NCBI GenBank assembly: GCA_964387025.1
Contig: CAYLUZ010000004.1
Span: forward strand, 1-64,000
Origin: PNON01 sp964387025
Lineage (GTDB): Bacteria > Chloroflexota > Anaerolineae > Anaerolineales > Anaerolineaceae
Direction: 5' to 3'
DNA: 64,000 bases
Under the pieces are notes generated by a model, which ran no database searches, was not told where the DNA came from, and saw nothing but the letters and a program-made list of their open reading frames with translations. The position numbers and the translations under genes were made by a program. Shown here in pieces: positions 16,347 to 26,330 of this stretch; position 1 is the first letter of the stretch, and the number at the start of each line of letters is the position of its first letter.

Positions 16347-18845
16347 ATGAAATGCTACGCTCGAGTATCCGTGAATGTCCCGCAAGTGTCGGGGAGTTTT
16401 GATTATAAAATTCCTGTTGAATTAATAAACCTGGTTCAAATCGGTTCCCTGGTCGAAGTTCCCTTTGGTAAACAGGTTGTGCAGGGGGTTATTGTTGAAT
16501 TGCTTGAAACCTCGGTTGTAGAAAGTACAAAGGACGTATTAGGATTAATTGATCCCGATCCTGTATTAACCCAGGCACAAATCAAATTTGCAAAAACAAT
16601 AGAGGAAACGTTTTATTGTACGTATTCACAGGCGATCGAATTGATGGTCCCGGCAGGATTAAGTCAACAGGCAGATATTCTCATCACCTTAACAGGAAAG
16701 ACTAATGGCCAATCGCTGTCTCAGCTTGAATTGAAAATGGTTGAACAAATTCAAAAAAAGGGCAGTGTTCGAGGGCGCCAGATGGACAGCGCTTTCCCCC
16801 GGGTGGATTGGAAAAAACCGTTAAAAAGACTTCAGCAAATTGGAATTGTGGAGTACCACTCCTTTTTGCCAAAACCTACCATCCGTCCTCAAACGGTGAG
16901 AACAGTTCAATTATGTGCTGGAGAGGAAGAAATCCGGGAATACCAACTTGAGAACCAGGATAAGAAGATCACTACTGCTGTGGAGAGACGGAACAGGGTC
17001 ATTTCCTTTCTGCAAATTGAACCTGAACCGATACCTGTCCAGTGGGTGTATGCTCAAACTGCATGTACCATGATCGACCTACAGTACTTAGCTTCTCAGG
17101 ATTTGGTGACATTAGGCGAGACAGAATGGATCAGGGATCCAGTTGCAAAAATTAGTGTAAAAACTGAAAAAGAGATAACTCTCTCAAACGATCAAGCCCT
17201 TGCCTGTTCGGAAGTCACTTACACTATTGACCAGATGTCGATAGGGAATATGACCAAACCGATCCTGCTTTTTGGAGTTACAGGCTCAGGGAAGACTGAA
17301 ATATACTTACGGGCTGCTGAAAAAGTGGTTGCACAGGGGAAAAAGGTCATCATTCTGGTACCCGAGATCTCTTTAACCCCTCAAACAGTGCGGAGGTTTA
17401 TTAACCGGTTTCCTGGTAAAGTAGGTCTATATCATTCCAGGTTAACCCCGGGTGAAAGATATGATACCTGGCGCCGGGCACGGGCCGGGAAAATCGACGT
17501 CATAGTTGGACCCCGTTCAGCGTTGTTTACACCTTTTACTGATATTGGCCTGATCATTATTGATGAGTGTCATGATGATTCTTACTGCCAGGGAGATTAC
17601 GGAGTTTATTATGATTCTAGAGTTTTGGCTGAACAATATTCAAATACTCTAAAAGCGCTATCCATCTTTGGATCTGCCACCCCGGATGTTTCACAATTAT
17701 ATAATGCCCGGGAATCTGGATGGAAAATACTCAAACTACCTGAGCGTATCAAAGTGACTTCCCCGGGAATCGTAGGATCGACAATTCCTGTGAATAAAAT
17801 TCCAAACATGGGGGAATTACCTGACGTCCAGATAGTGGATATGCGTGAAGAGTTAAAAAATGGAAATTTGTCCATTCTCAGTTCGGACCTGCAAAAAAGT
17901 TTGGTCAACACAGTAAAGGCTGGAAATCAGGCGATCTTATACCTGAACCGGAGGGGTAAAGCTACTTATGTCTTTTGCCGTAATTGTGGTTTTGTGCTGG
18001 TTTGCCCGCGCTGCGACCTGACTTTAACATTGCACGGAGATAAAAATGAATTGATCTGCCATCAATGTGGTTACAAACGGGGGCAACCAAAGATATGCCC
18101 AGAGTGCAGTTCAGCTACCATCCGCCAATTAGGTGTTGGAACGGAAACAGTAGAGGCAGCTGTTAGAAAATTACTTCCGGACGCAAATATTTTACGCTGG
18201 GATGCAGAAACTTCCCGGTTTAAAGATGCGCATGAGATCATTTTGTCGCATTTCATGAATCACAGGGCAGATATCCTTATTGGAACACAGATGATCTCGA
18301 AGGGTTTGGATTTTCCAATGTTGACTCTGGTTGGAGTGATCCTTGCTGAAACTGGATTATCCTTACCGGACTATCGAGCAACTGAACGGACATTCCAGTT
18401 ATTGACCCAGGTTGCAGGCCGGGCAGGGAGATCGGATCTGGGAGGTAAAGTAGTCTTCCAAACGTATCAACCAGACCATTACACCATCGACCTTGCCTCT
18501 CGTTATGATTATGAGGGCTTTTATACCCGAGAATTGGAATATCGCCGGCGATTGGGCTATCCTCCATATTACCAGTTGATCAAGTTGGAAATCTCCAACC
18601 AAGCGCCTGTTATTGCCGAAGCTACTGCCAATCGTATCTCCCATTTACTTGTCAATTGGATGGAGGTTTCCGGAAGACAGGCAAACGAAATGGTAGGGCC
18701 TGTTCCCTGTTATTTTGGAAAGGTAAACAACATCTATCGCTGGCAAATAATCCTCCGTGGACCAAACCCGGGTGCTGTCATCAAAGAACATCTTTCAGAA
18801 TTAACTGGCGTAAGAATAGAAGTCAATCCACCAAATCTGCTATAA
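16347..18845 (+). CDS. priA: Primosomal protein N' (replication restart helicase)
   Basis: This 832-residue protein has the PriA order: N-terminal 3'-DNA-binding domain (YARVSVNVPQVSGSFDY), SF2 helicase with Walker A GVTGSGKTE (310-318), a paired-Cys zinc region (CRNCGFVLVCPRCD and CHQCGYKRGQPKICPEC), the C-terminal helicase half (GTQMISKGLDFP; QVAGRAGR) and a winged C-terminal domain. PriA reloads DnaB at stalled forks. The Walker B box reads DECH (406-409) where most PriA proteins have DEEH. The Asp and first Glu needed for ATP hydrolysis are kept. Confidence 0.95.
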   Translation: MKCYARVSVNVPQVSGSFDYKIPVELINLVQIGSLVEVPFGKQVVQGVIVELLETSVVESTKDVLGLIDPDPVLTQAQIKFAKTIEETFYCTYSQAIELMVPAGLSQQADILITLTGKTNGQSLSQLELKMVEQIQKKGSVRGRQMDSAFPRVDWKKPLKRLQQIGIVEYHSFLPKPTIRPQTVRTVQLCAGEEEIREYQLENQDKKITTAVERRNRVISFLQIEPEPIPVQWVYAQTACTMIDLQYLASQDLVTLGETEWIRDPVAKISVKTEKEITLSNDQALACSEVTYTIDQMSIGNMTKPILLFGVTGSGKTEIYLRAAEKVVAQGKKVIILVPEISLTPQTVRRFINRFPGKVGLYHSRLTPGERYDTWRRARAGKIDVIVGPRSALFTPFTDIGLIIIDECHDDSYCQGDYGVYYDSRVLAEQYSNTLKALSIFGSATPDVSQLYNARESGWKILKLPERIKVTSPGIVGSTIPVNKIPNMGELPDVQIVDMREELKNGNLSILSSDLQKSLVNTVKAGNQAILYLNRRGKATYVFCRNCGFVLVCPRCDLTLTLHGDKNELICHQCGYKRGQPKICPECSSATIRQLGVGTETVEAAVRKLLPDANILRWDAETSRFKDAHEIILSHFMNHRADILIGTQMISKGLDFPMLTLVGVILAETGLSLPDYRATERTFQLLTQVAGRAGRSDLGGKVVFQTYQPDHYTIDLASRYDYEGFYTRELEYRRRLGYPPYYQLIKLEISNQAPVIAEATANRISHLLVNWMEVSGRQANEMVGPVPCYFGKVNNIYRWQIILRGPNPGAVIKEHLSELTGVRIEVNPPNLL

Positions 18846-18881
18846 TATTTGAATAAATCCACTTGAAAGCTGAAAAAATGT

Positions 18882-19382
18882 ATGCGTAAAGAAGCTTTAA
18901 CATGGAATGATATTGAAGGACTTTTAGATCACCTGATGCCCCAACTTGAAGGTGATTTCGATTCAATGTTAATGATCACAAGGGGAGGAATTATTCCGGG
19001 GGGACTGATTGCCGAAGCAATGAACATCACCAGTATTCTTACTGCAGCAGTAAATTTTCCATCGGAGATGAATACACCATCTTCCAAACTACTCTCCTGG
19101 CCACAATTCTTACAGTTTCCGGAAGATACTTTAATTCGAGGGAGACGCATTCTGGTTGTGGATGATGTTTGGGGATCAGGCCGAACCATAACTGCTGTGA
19201 AGAACAGGGTATCTGTTGGGGGTGGAGTACCTTTAACCTGTGTTCTTCATTTCAATCCCGCCCGGAACATTTTTAAACCTGGCTGCCCGGATTATTATGC
19301 AGCGACAACTGATGCTTATATCATCTATCCATGGGAAATGAATCGGGATAAAGACCTTGCCATTGGTTGGGATGCAAAATAA
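18882..19382 (+). CDS. Purine phosphoribosyltransferase-like protein
   Basis: The type I PRTase signature is clear: ILVVDDVWGSGRTI (PRPP-binding loop, about 89-102), an early SMLMITRGGIIPGG substrate strand and a C-terminal IIYPWEMNRD, typical of xanthine/hypoxanthine-type PRTases. It probably salvages a purine base; which one cannot be told. It starts 36 bases after priA on the same strand and probably belongs to the same operon. Confidence 0.85.
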   Translation: MRKEALTWNDIEGLLDHLMPQLEGDFDSMLMITRGGIIPGGLIAEAMNITSILTAAVNFPSEMNTPSSKLLSWPQFLQFPEDTLIRGRRILVVDDVWGSGRTITAVKNRVSVGGGVPLTCVLHFNPARNIFKPGCPDYYAATTDAYIIYPWEMNRDKDLAIGWDAK

Positions 19383-19421
19383 TTGATTATTTAGCCAATC
19401 TGGTTGTTGCATGAGGGAAAT

Positions 19422-20402
19422 ATGGATCAGATCATCACCAAATTATTGCATTTGCAAAACCCTGCAATCCAATATAAAGTGAGGTTATTGGTTTTAGAAG
19501 ACGATCCTTTCTCTGATAAGATGCGGAGATTGCAGCAAGAAGTACGGGGGAGTGAACTGGTACGCCAGTTATTATCCCAACGTGATGAAAAAGGTTTGAT
19601 CCCGCTGGACCCTTATAAAAAATGGAACGGTGCTCATTGGGTAATAAATACGATGTCCGATTTGTTCTACCCACCTGGAGATGAAAACTTACAACCCATC
19701 GCTGAACAGGATTATGAATGGATATTTTCAGACAGAAGGATGGATTGGGTAACTCGAAAAACTAAAAATGCTGGGGGAACTCCGACACGAGCATGTGCAT
19801 CAATGGAAGGCGCCACTTTATTTGCAATGATCCGGTTGGGATTTTTGGACGAAAGGTGCGATTATTTAGCTGAGCGGTTATTGTTCTGGCAATGGCCGGA
19901 TGGCGGCTGGAACTGTGATGATAATCCCCACGCCAAAAACTCATCTTTTATGGAATCATTGCTGCCATTACGTGCGTTATCCTTATATTCGCGTGTCGCC
20001 AGTGATCCTGTTCCAGCTCATGCCGCAGAGCGAGCCGCGGAGATATTCTTAAAAAGATATTTATTCCGGTCGCAGAAAAACGGTTCCGTAATGGAAAAGA
20101 ATTTCTTACAGCTTCATTATCCTTGCTACTGGCATTACGACGTTTTGTTTGGCCTAAAGGTTATGGCCGATTGCGGTATGATCAGCGACCCCCGCTGTAC
20201 TGAGGCATTGGATTGGCTGGAATCGCGCAGATTACCAGATGGTGGTTTTCCTGCTGATGCTAAGTATTATCATAAAAGGGTTACGGAAAGTAATGCAAGC
20301 CTGGTGGATTGGGGTCCTGTCAGTAGTAAAAAATATAATCCCTATGTGACTGCTGATGCTTTATATGTGTTGCACGCAGCAGGCAGGTATCAACCTCAAT
20401 AA
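19422..20402 (+). CDS. Terpene-cyclase-like alpha/alpha-toroid protein
   Basis: The sequence resembles squalene-cyclase/prenyltransferase toroids in its helix pairs and QW-like motif (FWQWPDGGWNCDDNP, and LPDGGFPAD near the end), but lacks the DXDD protonation motif of true cyclases. A catalytic role in triterpene synthesis is therefore unlikely. It may be a degradative or sugar-processing toroid enzyme, or a binding protein. I chose the ATG at 19422 (preceded by GAGGGAAAT) over a TTG at 19404, giving 326 residues. A bidirectional terminator follows. Confidence 0.72.
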   Translation: MDQIITKLLHLQNPAIQYKVRLLVLEDDPFSDKMRRLQQEVRGSELVRQLLSQRDEKGLIPLDPYKKWNGAHWVINTMSDLFYPPGDENLQPIAEQDYEWIFSDRRMDWVTRKTKNAGGTPTRACASMEGATLFAMIRLGFLDERCDYLAERLLFWQWPDGGWNCDDNPHAKNSSFMESLLPLRALSLYSRVASDPVPAHAAERAAEIFLKRYLFRSQKNGSVMEKNFLQLHYPCYWHYDVLFGLKVMADCGMISDPRCTEALDWLESRRLPDGGFPADAKYYHKRVTESNASLVDWGPVSSKKYNPYVTADALYVLHAAGRYQPQ

Positions 20403-20442
20403 AAAAATATACAAACCATATCAATAAGAATTATAAATAAAT

Positions 20443-20480
20443 TACGTCCCTGATTTATTGTCAGGGACGTATATTTCTTT
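20443..20480. terminator. Bidirectional terminator between convergent genes
   Basis: A perfect 11-bp stem (TACGTCCCTGA paired with TCAGGGACGTA) has a 7-nt loop. T-rich sequence lies on the right and A-rich sequence on the left, as expected for a terminator shared by the toroid gene (plus) and the DUF4173 gene (minus). Confidence 0.85.
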
Positions 20481-20482
20481 TC

Positions 20483-22117
20483 TCAATCGATAGTATCCAT
20501 ACTGCTGCCCTGACAATACACTTTTGATCCACCGACCTTTATAAACAGTTGCCTCCAACCACCCTCTTCCTCGATGGTGTATGATCCGAGCTTTGGTTGT
20601 AATGAATTCATGATCATCTCAGCATTTGCCCGGGACCATAAGTAAGACGGCCAGGGTTTATCAAGGTAAAACTGGCTGGATCGAAAGTCAGTAACGATCC
20701 TTGCTTTACAGGCAAGCGCTGCTCCAGTCAAATCTCGAACTTTTTCAGGTAAGGCTTGATTCTGATATTGAGTGGACAATTCTGGAATAGCATCATTGGA
20801 AAGTGAGACAAGATAAGCAACATCCAGATCTGAACCACTGACGGCACGCGCAATGTTTTGGCGGGCGATGAAGCCATCCACATTCAAGATATTCAATGTG
20901 ATTCCAAAGCCGAATGTTGCCAGGACCACAGCTAAAGCGAACATTCTGGATTTCTTTAAGAGTTCAAGTACTACGATTGCAGCCAGGAGAACACCTATCC
21001 AGACCATGAAAACATGCGTATATGTTCGTAGTCTTGAAAACCCGTATGCACCTTCATATAATTGCAGCCGCTGAAAGGCGGAGATCAAGATCACACATAC
21101 AAGGGCTACCAATCCAACGGATAATGACGTAAATATGGTGGATTGTTTCCCGGTTTGTCTTTTACCGATGGAGTTAAGTACCTGCATGATCAATAGGGAT
21201 ATCACCGCAACGATCACCAGTTCGCTAAAACCCTTTCGAGCGTATTCCGCAAAGGTGAATCCATCGATATGAATATTGGTCTGACCACCAAAGAAATACT
21301 TAAATTGGATACCCACAAAGAATGCAAATAACAGGTCGATCCCCAGAAGGATGATAATGGATTCGATCCATCCAAGGAAAGGAGGGAGCCATGGCTTTTC
21401 CAGGCCGATCAACTGATCGTCCTTACTGCTGGTGTATGCATGTAGGTATGTACCTGCCAGAAAGTAACCCAGGATCAATATATAAAATGCTCTGAAAAGA
21501 TATTCGCCCAGCTTTTCGATTCTAAATAACTTCAGGATGGCTTCAAAATTCTGATTAAAAATTGGATCTGCCGAAGCTAAGAGGGCAGCCAGTACAAGAA
21601 CTATTGGCAAGGCCAGAAGCAATCCTCTGATGATCGACCAGCTGGTTGTCCCATTTTTCTTTGGTGTGGTTTCCAGGGTCTCCTCTTGTGTCCCGTCTGT
21701 TTCTTTCTTTTCTTTGGCTGCAAATAACATTAAAGCCTTCGATATCGCTGAAAGAAAGAGCTTGAAGAAATTCGAAATATAATCACTGAAACTATAATTC
21801 CACCATTTTCCGCCTGTAAATGTAACCGCAAGTAACGCCATCGATGCAACGGTAAGTAAATAGTTAATAAACATGGTGAAAGATTCTTCACGAAAGACGG
21901 TCATTACAGAGAAGAACAAGATGGGAAATAAAAGAAGCCAACTATTTTTGGCAGGGCGGATTCCCTCACCCAGCGACAATAGTAACCCTCCAACCAGGGT
22001 AAGGATGACCATGATCAGGAATGAGATACCTGGTGCCTTTTTCCAGAAGAGTAGGTCGAAGATCCAGGCGATCAATATGACAGACCAAATCAGCCGTGAT
22101 TTATGTTGTAAATTCAT
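20483..22117 (-). CDS. DUF4173 multi-pass membrane protein
   Basis: About 11 or more membrane helices cover the first 450 residues. A conserved TYTHVFMVWIGVLL helix and NILNVDGFIARQNIARA segment are typical of DUF4153/DUF4173 proteins, and a short extracellular domain follows (LDVAYLVSLSNDAIPEL). Function is unknown; some relatives sit next to sensor proteins. The start chosen is ATG 22117, since AAAGGAG lies five bases before it; this removes 18 residues from the longest frame. It is divergent from the two-component genes at 22299. Confidence 0.85.
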   Translation of the reverse strand: MNLQHKSRLIWSVILIAWIFDLLFWKKAPGISFLIMVILTLVGGLLLSLGEGIRPAKNSWLLLFPILFFSVMTVFREESFTMFINYLLTVASMALLAVTFTGGKWWNYSFSDYISNFFKLFLSAISKALMLFAAKEKKETDGTQEETLETTPKKNGTTSWSIIRGLLLALPIVLVLAALLASADPIFNQNFEAILKLFRIEKLGEYLFRAFYILILGYFLAGTYLHAYTSSKDDQLIGLEKPWLPPFLGWIESIIILLGIDLLFAFFVGIQFKYFFGGQTNIHIDGFTFAEYARKGFSELVIVAVISLLIMQVLNSIGKRQTGKQSTIFTSLSVGLVALVCVILISAFQRLQLYEGAYGFSRLRTYTHVFMVWIGVLLAAIVVLELLKKSRMFALAVVLATFGFGITLNILNVDGFIARQNIARAVSGSDLDVAYLVSLSNDAIPELSTQYQNQALPEKVRDLTGAALACKARIVTDFRSSQFYLDKPWPSYLWSRANAEMIMNSLQPKLGSYTIEEEGGWRQLFIKVGGSKVYCQGSSMDTID

Positions 22118-22298
22118 AATTCTCCTTTGAATTTCAATGTTTATAATTTTCTCAACCAGATATCTCCTCACCAGATGAAGAGGTACAATATGAGTATAAA
22201 AAGAGAAAAGTACTGTTACAAAGCCTTAAGGTCAATTAATTTACACCTGAGTGCAAAAAATCCAGGAGATAATCTCCGGCCTTAGTAGTTGAGGAAAC

Positions 22299-23045
22299 AT
22301 GATTGAATTGATGATCGTTGAAGATAATGACAATCTACGGAAGGCATTGATCGATGGTATGAATGCCCTTGAAGAATTGCATGTACTGGCAGCATATCCA
22401 TCCGGTGAGGAAGCGCTGGCAGCATGCCATAATTCTCCACCGCATGCTATCCTGATGGATGTTCAACTCGCTGGTGAATTGAATGGGATACAAACTGCAG
22501 TCGCGATCAGAAAAGAATTACCGCGATTACCAGTGGTTTTCTATTCGATCCAGGATGATGAAAATTATTACCGTGATTTTCAAAAATCCGGAATCCTCAG
22601 CCATTATGCTTATGTAAGTAAAAGCAATTACCTGTTGCCGGGAATGATCCTCCCTTTGATCAAAGATGCAATTGCTGGACGTTCATATATCGATCCTGAG
22701 ATCGAAGCCAGGGTTCAAGCGGTGCGGGGAAAAGATTCCGAGTCTCCGATTTCACTTCTGGATCCAGATGAAATCCGGGTGGCTGAGCTGATCGCTGAAG
22801 GCTGTACGAATGAACAGATTGCCAGGAACCTCGGAATCAAGGATAAACGCACGATCAGCCGGATGAATGGTCAAATATATTCCGCCTGGGGGTTGGACGC
22901 AACGACAACGGATGAAAAGGTTGCCAGAACCAGGGTTACTCTTATTATTCTTTCCGGCAGGCTATTAACCTGGGATGATAGTGGACAACCATATTACCGG
23001 GATGAACAGGGAAAAATGCTCCGCTGGAGGAAAGATGAGCGGTAA
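22299..23045 (+). CDS. Response regulator with LuxR-like HTH output
   Basis: The receiver domain (about 1-125) has the acidic pair E8/D9 and phosphorylatable D54 in ILMDVQ. The C-terminal part (LLDPDEIRVAELIAEGCTNEQIARNLGI...RTISRMNGQIYSAWG) is a LuxR/GerE-type helix-turn-helix. Its stop lies 11 bases inside the following histidine kinase gene, so the two form a translationally coupled pair. GAGGAAAC precedes the ATG. The target genes are unknown; the divergent DUF4173 gene is a candidate by position only. Confidence 0.92.
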   Translation: MIELMIVEDNDNLRKALIDGMNALEELHVLAAYPSGEEALAACHNSPPHAILMDVQLAGELNGIQTAVAIRKELPRLPVVFYSIQDDENYYRDFQKSGILSHYAYVSKSNYLLPGMILPLIKDAIAGRSYIDPEIEARVQAVRGKDSESPISLLDPDEIRVAELIAEGCTNEQIARNLGIKDKRTISRMNGQIYSAWGLDATTTDEKVARTRVTLIILSGRLLTWDDSGQPYYRDEQGKMLRWRKDER

Positions 23046-25155
23046 CATCTGGCTGGATTGGACAACCCTGTCTGTATCTATATTCAATACTATCATTATG
23101 CTCTGGATGGGATTGATGATCCTGCTCAGTTCCGATAAACGAACCTGGGGAGTCTGGCTGGCAGCAGGTGGTCTACTTGTCGGATCGTTGTTCTTTGTAA
23201 GCCACACCGCCATTATTGGGCAGGAGATCTCATTCTTTACCCCCGGGACAAACTTTTGGTGGCATGTGGGATGGGGTCCAGTTGTCGCAGCTCCGTTTGG
23301 CTGGTATATCGTCATGCTCTGGTTCTCAGGCTATTGGGAAAACACAATATCCAACTTGCATATTCGGCATAAAGCCTGGTTAAGTGTAACCATAATCTAT
23401 GCTGTGTTATTACTCATTCTGTTTATCTTCCTGAACCCGCTGAGTTCATTATCTCCCCGAACTAATATTGATTATGAATCGGGACCTGTATTTACCGGGA
23501 TTCCGTTACTTTTCATAGCATATCCGGTTTTTATCTTCATGTGTATTGCTCTGTCAATGGATACTTTAATACGACCTGGACCAACTGGCAGGTTCATGGG
23601 CGCGCAGGCAAGGGAGAAAGCCAGACCCTGGCTGGTGGGTGCCAGCTTTATCCTCCTTATTGTCGCAGTTCTTGTCGGGTTTGTTATTTTGTGGGTCCTG
23701 CAAATTGCACAACAAAGCACAGTATTGCCCGAATTATATGGGAATATTGCTCCAACCCTTGGAGTAATGGATCTTATCCTTTCACTATTAATTGGTGCTG
23801 TGGTTTTACTGGTGGGACAGGCAATCGTTTCTTATGGTATTTTTACCGGTAAACCCCTTCCCCGGAGTGTCTTCAAGCGCCAATGGATCTACGCCATCAT
23901 CATGTCAGCAATTGTGGCAATCACCTTCGCCGGAAGTCTACAAATAAAATTAAGGATGGTGTATTCGTTATTACTGGCGGCAATTCTTTTGGGTGCATTC
24001 TTCGCCTGGATTACCTGGCGATATCTGTTAGAAAGGGATATTGCCATACATCAGGTCAGACCAATATTAACCAGCCCCAAGCTGTTATCCATGATCATGA
24101 AACAGGGTGGGGACGTTCAAGCTGACTCTGACCTATTATCCTCATTCCAGGTACTTGCTCGGGATATTTTGCAAGTTAATCAAGCCTTACTCGCCCCGCG
24201 AGAAGTATTACCTTCTTTGGAAATAAAACCCTTATATTATCCTGTGATTATTCCCACCCCGGATATTAATGCCGATATTCTTGCCCAGATAAGCAAAGAT
24301 TCCAGTGGGATTGGCGTTCCGCTTCAAGCAGTAGAAAGCAGTGGTTTTACCTGGCTTGTCCCATTGTGGAGCGAACGAGGATTAAATGGAATGCTTTTCC
24401 TGGGTGCCAAGGAAGATGGCAGTTTTATTTCTCAAGAAGAAATAGAATTGGGAAGAGCTGCCTGTGAAAGAATGTTGGATATAGCAACCAGTGCGGAACT
24501 ATCCAACCGGTTGATCAAGCTACAGCAGCTTAGATTCTCTGAGCAGAGTATTATTGACCAACGACCACGCAGAGTATTGCATGATGAGGTCCTTCCGACT
24601 TTACATTCAGCCATGCTTCAGATCAGCAGATCAGAGGAGACCAAGGAATCAACATTAATGTTATTATCCAACACACACAAAATGATATCCAACTTGCTCA
24701 AAGAACTACCTTCGGCTTATTCTCCTCAATTCGAACATATAGGTCTGACCCAGGCTATCCGAAAATTGACAGTTGAAGAATTCTCTCCGTATTTTAAGAA
24801 AATCAATTACCAGTGGGAGGATATTGAGGAATCAAAACTAAATGATATTTCCCAGTTAAAAAAAGAAGTGATTTATTATGCGGCTCGCGAAGCGATCCGT
24901 AACTCAGCTTTACATGCAATTCCAATCACCGGGGAAGATAAGGTCACACTTACAATTTCTATCACTACTGCTACTGATATCAAGATCGTAATCCAGGATA
25001 ATGGGTGTGGTGTAAGGAAAGAAAAGAATCCATCCACAGGATCGGGACAGGGATTGGCAATTCACAGTACCCTGATGGAGCTCATTAGCGGGAGGCTTTC
25101 GGTTGAAACCGAACCGGAATCTTTCACCCGGGTGAGTCTAACCTGTCCATTTTAA
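23035..25155 (+). CDS. Multi-pass membrane sensor histidine kinase (NarL/LuxR partner type)
   Basis: From ATG 23035 (GGAGG ten bases upstream) the protein is 706 residues. About nine helices form an N-terminal membrane domain (1-335), followed by a GAF-like region (about 370-490). A HisKA_3-like dimerisation region carries LHDEVLPTLHSAM, with H516 as the likely phospho-acceptor. The C-terminal ATPase has the N-box AAREAIRNSALHA and G-boxes DNGCGVR and GSGQGLA. The pairing with an upstream LuxR-type regulator is usual for this kinase class. The signal is unknown. Confidence 0.88.
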   Translation: MSGNIWLDWTTLSVSIFNTIIMLWMGLMILLSSDKRTWGVWLAAGGLLVGSLFFVSHTAIIGQEISFFTPGTNFWWHVGWGPVVAAPFGWYIVMLWFSGYWENTISNLHIRHKAWLSVTIIYAVLLLILFIFLNPLSSLSPRTNIDYESGPVFTGIPLLFIAYPVFIFMCIALSMDTLIRPGPTGRFMGAQAREKARPWLVGASFILLIVAVLVGFVILWVLQIAQQSTVLPELYGNIAPTLGVMDLILSLLIGAVVLLVGQAIVSYGIFTGKPLPRSVFKRQWIYAIIMSAIVAITFAGSLQIKLRMVYSLLLAAILLGAFFAWITWRYLLERDIAIHQVRPILTSPKLLSMIMKQGGDVQADSDLLSSFQVLARDILQVNQALLAPREVLPSLEIKPLYYPVIIPTPDINADILAQISKDSSGIGVPLQAVESSGFTWLVPLWSERGLNGMLFLGAKEDGSFISQEEIELGRAACERMLDIATSAELSNRLIKLQQLRFSEQSIIDQRPRRVLHDEVLPTLHSAMLQISRSEETKESTLMLLSNTHKMISNLLKELPSAYSPQFEHIGLTQAIRKLTVEEFSPYFKKINYQWEDIEESKLNDISQLKKEVIYYAAREAIRNSALHAIPITGEDKVTLTISITTATDIKIVIQDNGCGVRKEKNPSTGSGQGLAIHSTLMELISGRLSVETEPESFTRVSLTCPF

Positions 25156-25166
25156 CGATCAGTCCA

Positions 25167-25682
25167 TTAAATGCGCTGATCACCATTTAGTGGCTTTGAC
25201 CTAGTTTGCAGTATAACACCCAGGATCACTAAACCAATAAATACAAACTGTTTATATGGAAATTCTGGTGGAATTACCTGGGTGATCAGCATGGCCCCGC
25301 TGAATGAAGAGAGTATCTTTAATGCCCATTCGAAGGCAGACAGCATAAAGAACGCACCCAGCGCTCCCCCCATCAAGATGAAGATCCACGCCAGTGTACC
25401 CAGGTCAAGCTTAAGGATTCCCAGGATACCATTCACAAGATACGCGCCAAGCAAGAATCCCCCAAGACCAAAAACGATATTCTTAATAAATCGTGCCAGA
25501 AGGACGAGAACCAGTCCAATGATAAATCCCCCACCAAGTGCGTACCAGATGGGTTGATCCGGCATGATCGATTGAGCAGCACTAAATCCAGCCACAAAAC
25601 CGACAATCCCGACCATCAGCCAAACAAGTTTTCTACCAAAAATCAGTAGAATTGAACCAATAACTAATTTTATAAGAAACAT
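25167..25682 (-). CDS. Multi-pass membrane protein (DUF4203-like)
   Basis: The 171 residues are nearly all membrane helices, about six, rich in Gly (VGIVGFVAGFSAAQS; GLGGFLLGAYLVNGILG; FILMGGALGAFFML), with a short cytoplasmic end (QTRSKPLNGDQRI). The pattern resembles the TM7S3/DUF4203 group. Function unknown. It converges with the kinase gene across only 11 bases. Confidence 0.7.
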   Translation of the reverse strand: MFLIKLVIGSILLIFGRKLVWLMVGIVGFVAGFSAAQSIMPDQPIWYALGGGFIIGLVLVLLARFIKNIVFGLGGFLLGAYLVNGILGILKLDLGTLAWIFILMGGALGAFFMLSAFEWALKILSSFSGAMLITQVIPPEFPYKQFVFIGLVILGVILQTRSKPLNGDQRI

Positions 25683-25770
25683 AACACTAACTTTATTTAT
25701 TATATATATACATGAAATGCAATTCTTATGCCTTTTTGGGATTACTTATTAAATCCAGGAAAAATCCATG

Positions 25771-26301
25771 TTATTCATTCTTGTTTGCATAACTTTGCCA
25801 ATGGATTCTGTTTGGGTCATATTTAGGTTTGGGCTGCTTGATGAATTGCGGGTGACCAAGATAAATAGCGCACAGTGGTATGACGCTAAATGGAAGGTGA
25901 AATAATTTTGACACACGTTTACCAATCAATGGAATGGGATGTATCCCAACCCAACATGAGCCGAGTCCTAAAGCTGTCGCAGCCAACAGGATGTTTTCTG
26001 CGGCAGCGCTGCAATCTTGAATCCAAAACATTAATCCAGCCGGATTTTTCGCAACACGCTGGCTGCCACAAACCAATATTACAGCCGGAGCAGGAAACTT
26101 CCCATAGGGAAGAATTTCCTGTAAGCTAGACAACATCTTCGGATCGGTGATCACCACAAACTCCCATGGTTGGCTATTCACTGCGGATGGGGCAGACATA
26201 CCCGCCTGTAATAACAGATCCAGTTGATCAGGCGTCACTATCTCATCTGTAAATTTCCGCATGCTGCGACGTGCAAAGATAATTTCCAAAGACTGGTTCA
26301 T
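25771..26301 (-). CDS. Nitroreductase-family flavoprotein
   Basis: FMN-binding nitroreductase features span the protein: FARRSMRKFTDEIVTPDQL, APSAVNSQPWEFVVI, DCSAAAENILLAATALGLGSCWVG and a C-terminal YLGHP. At 176 residues it is a standard single-domain member. Such enzymes reduce quinones or nitro compounds with NAD(P)H; the substrate is unknown. GGAG lies six bases before the ATG. It is divergent from the small ORF and histidine phosphatase gene. Confidence 0.9.
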   Translation of the reverse strand: MNQSLEIIFARRSMRKFTDEIVTPDQLDLLLQAGMSAPSAVNSQPWEFVVITDPKMLSSLQEILPYGKFPAPAVILVCGSQRVAKNPAGLMFWIQDCSAAAENILLAATALGLGSCWVGIHPIPLIGKRVSKLFHLPFSVIPLCAIYLGHPQFIKQPKPKYDPNRIHWQSYANKNE

Positions 26302-26330
26302 TTGTGCTCCATAGGCGGTTCGTTTGAAAA

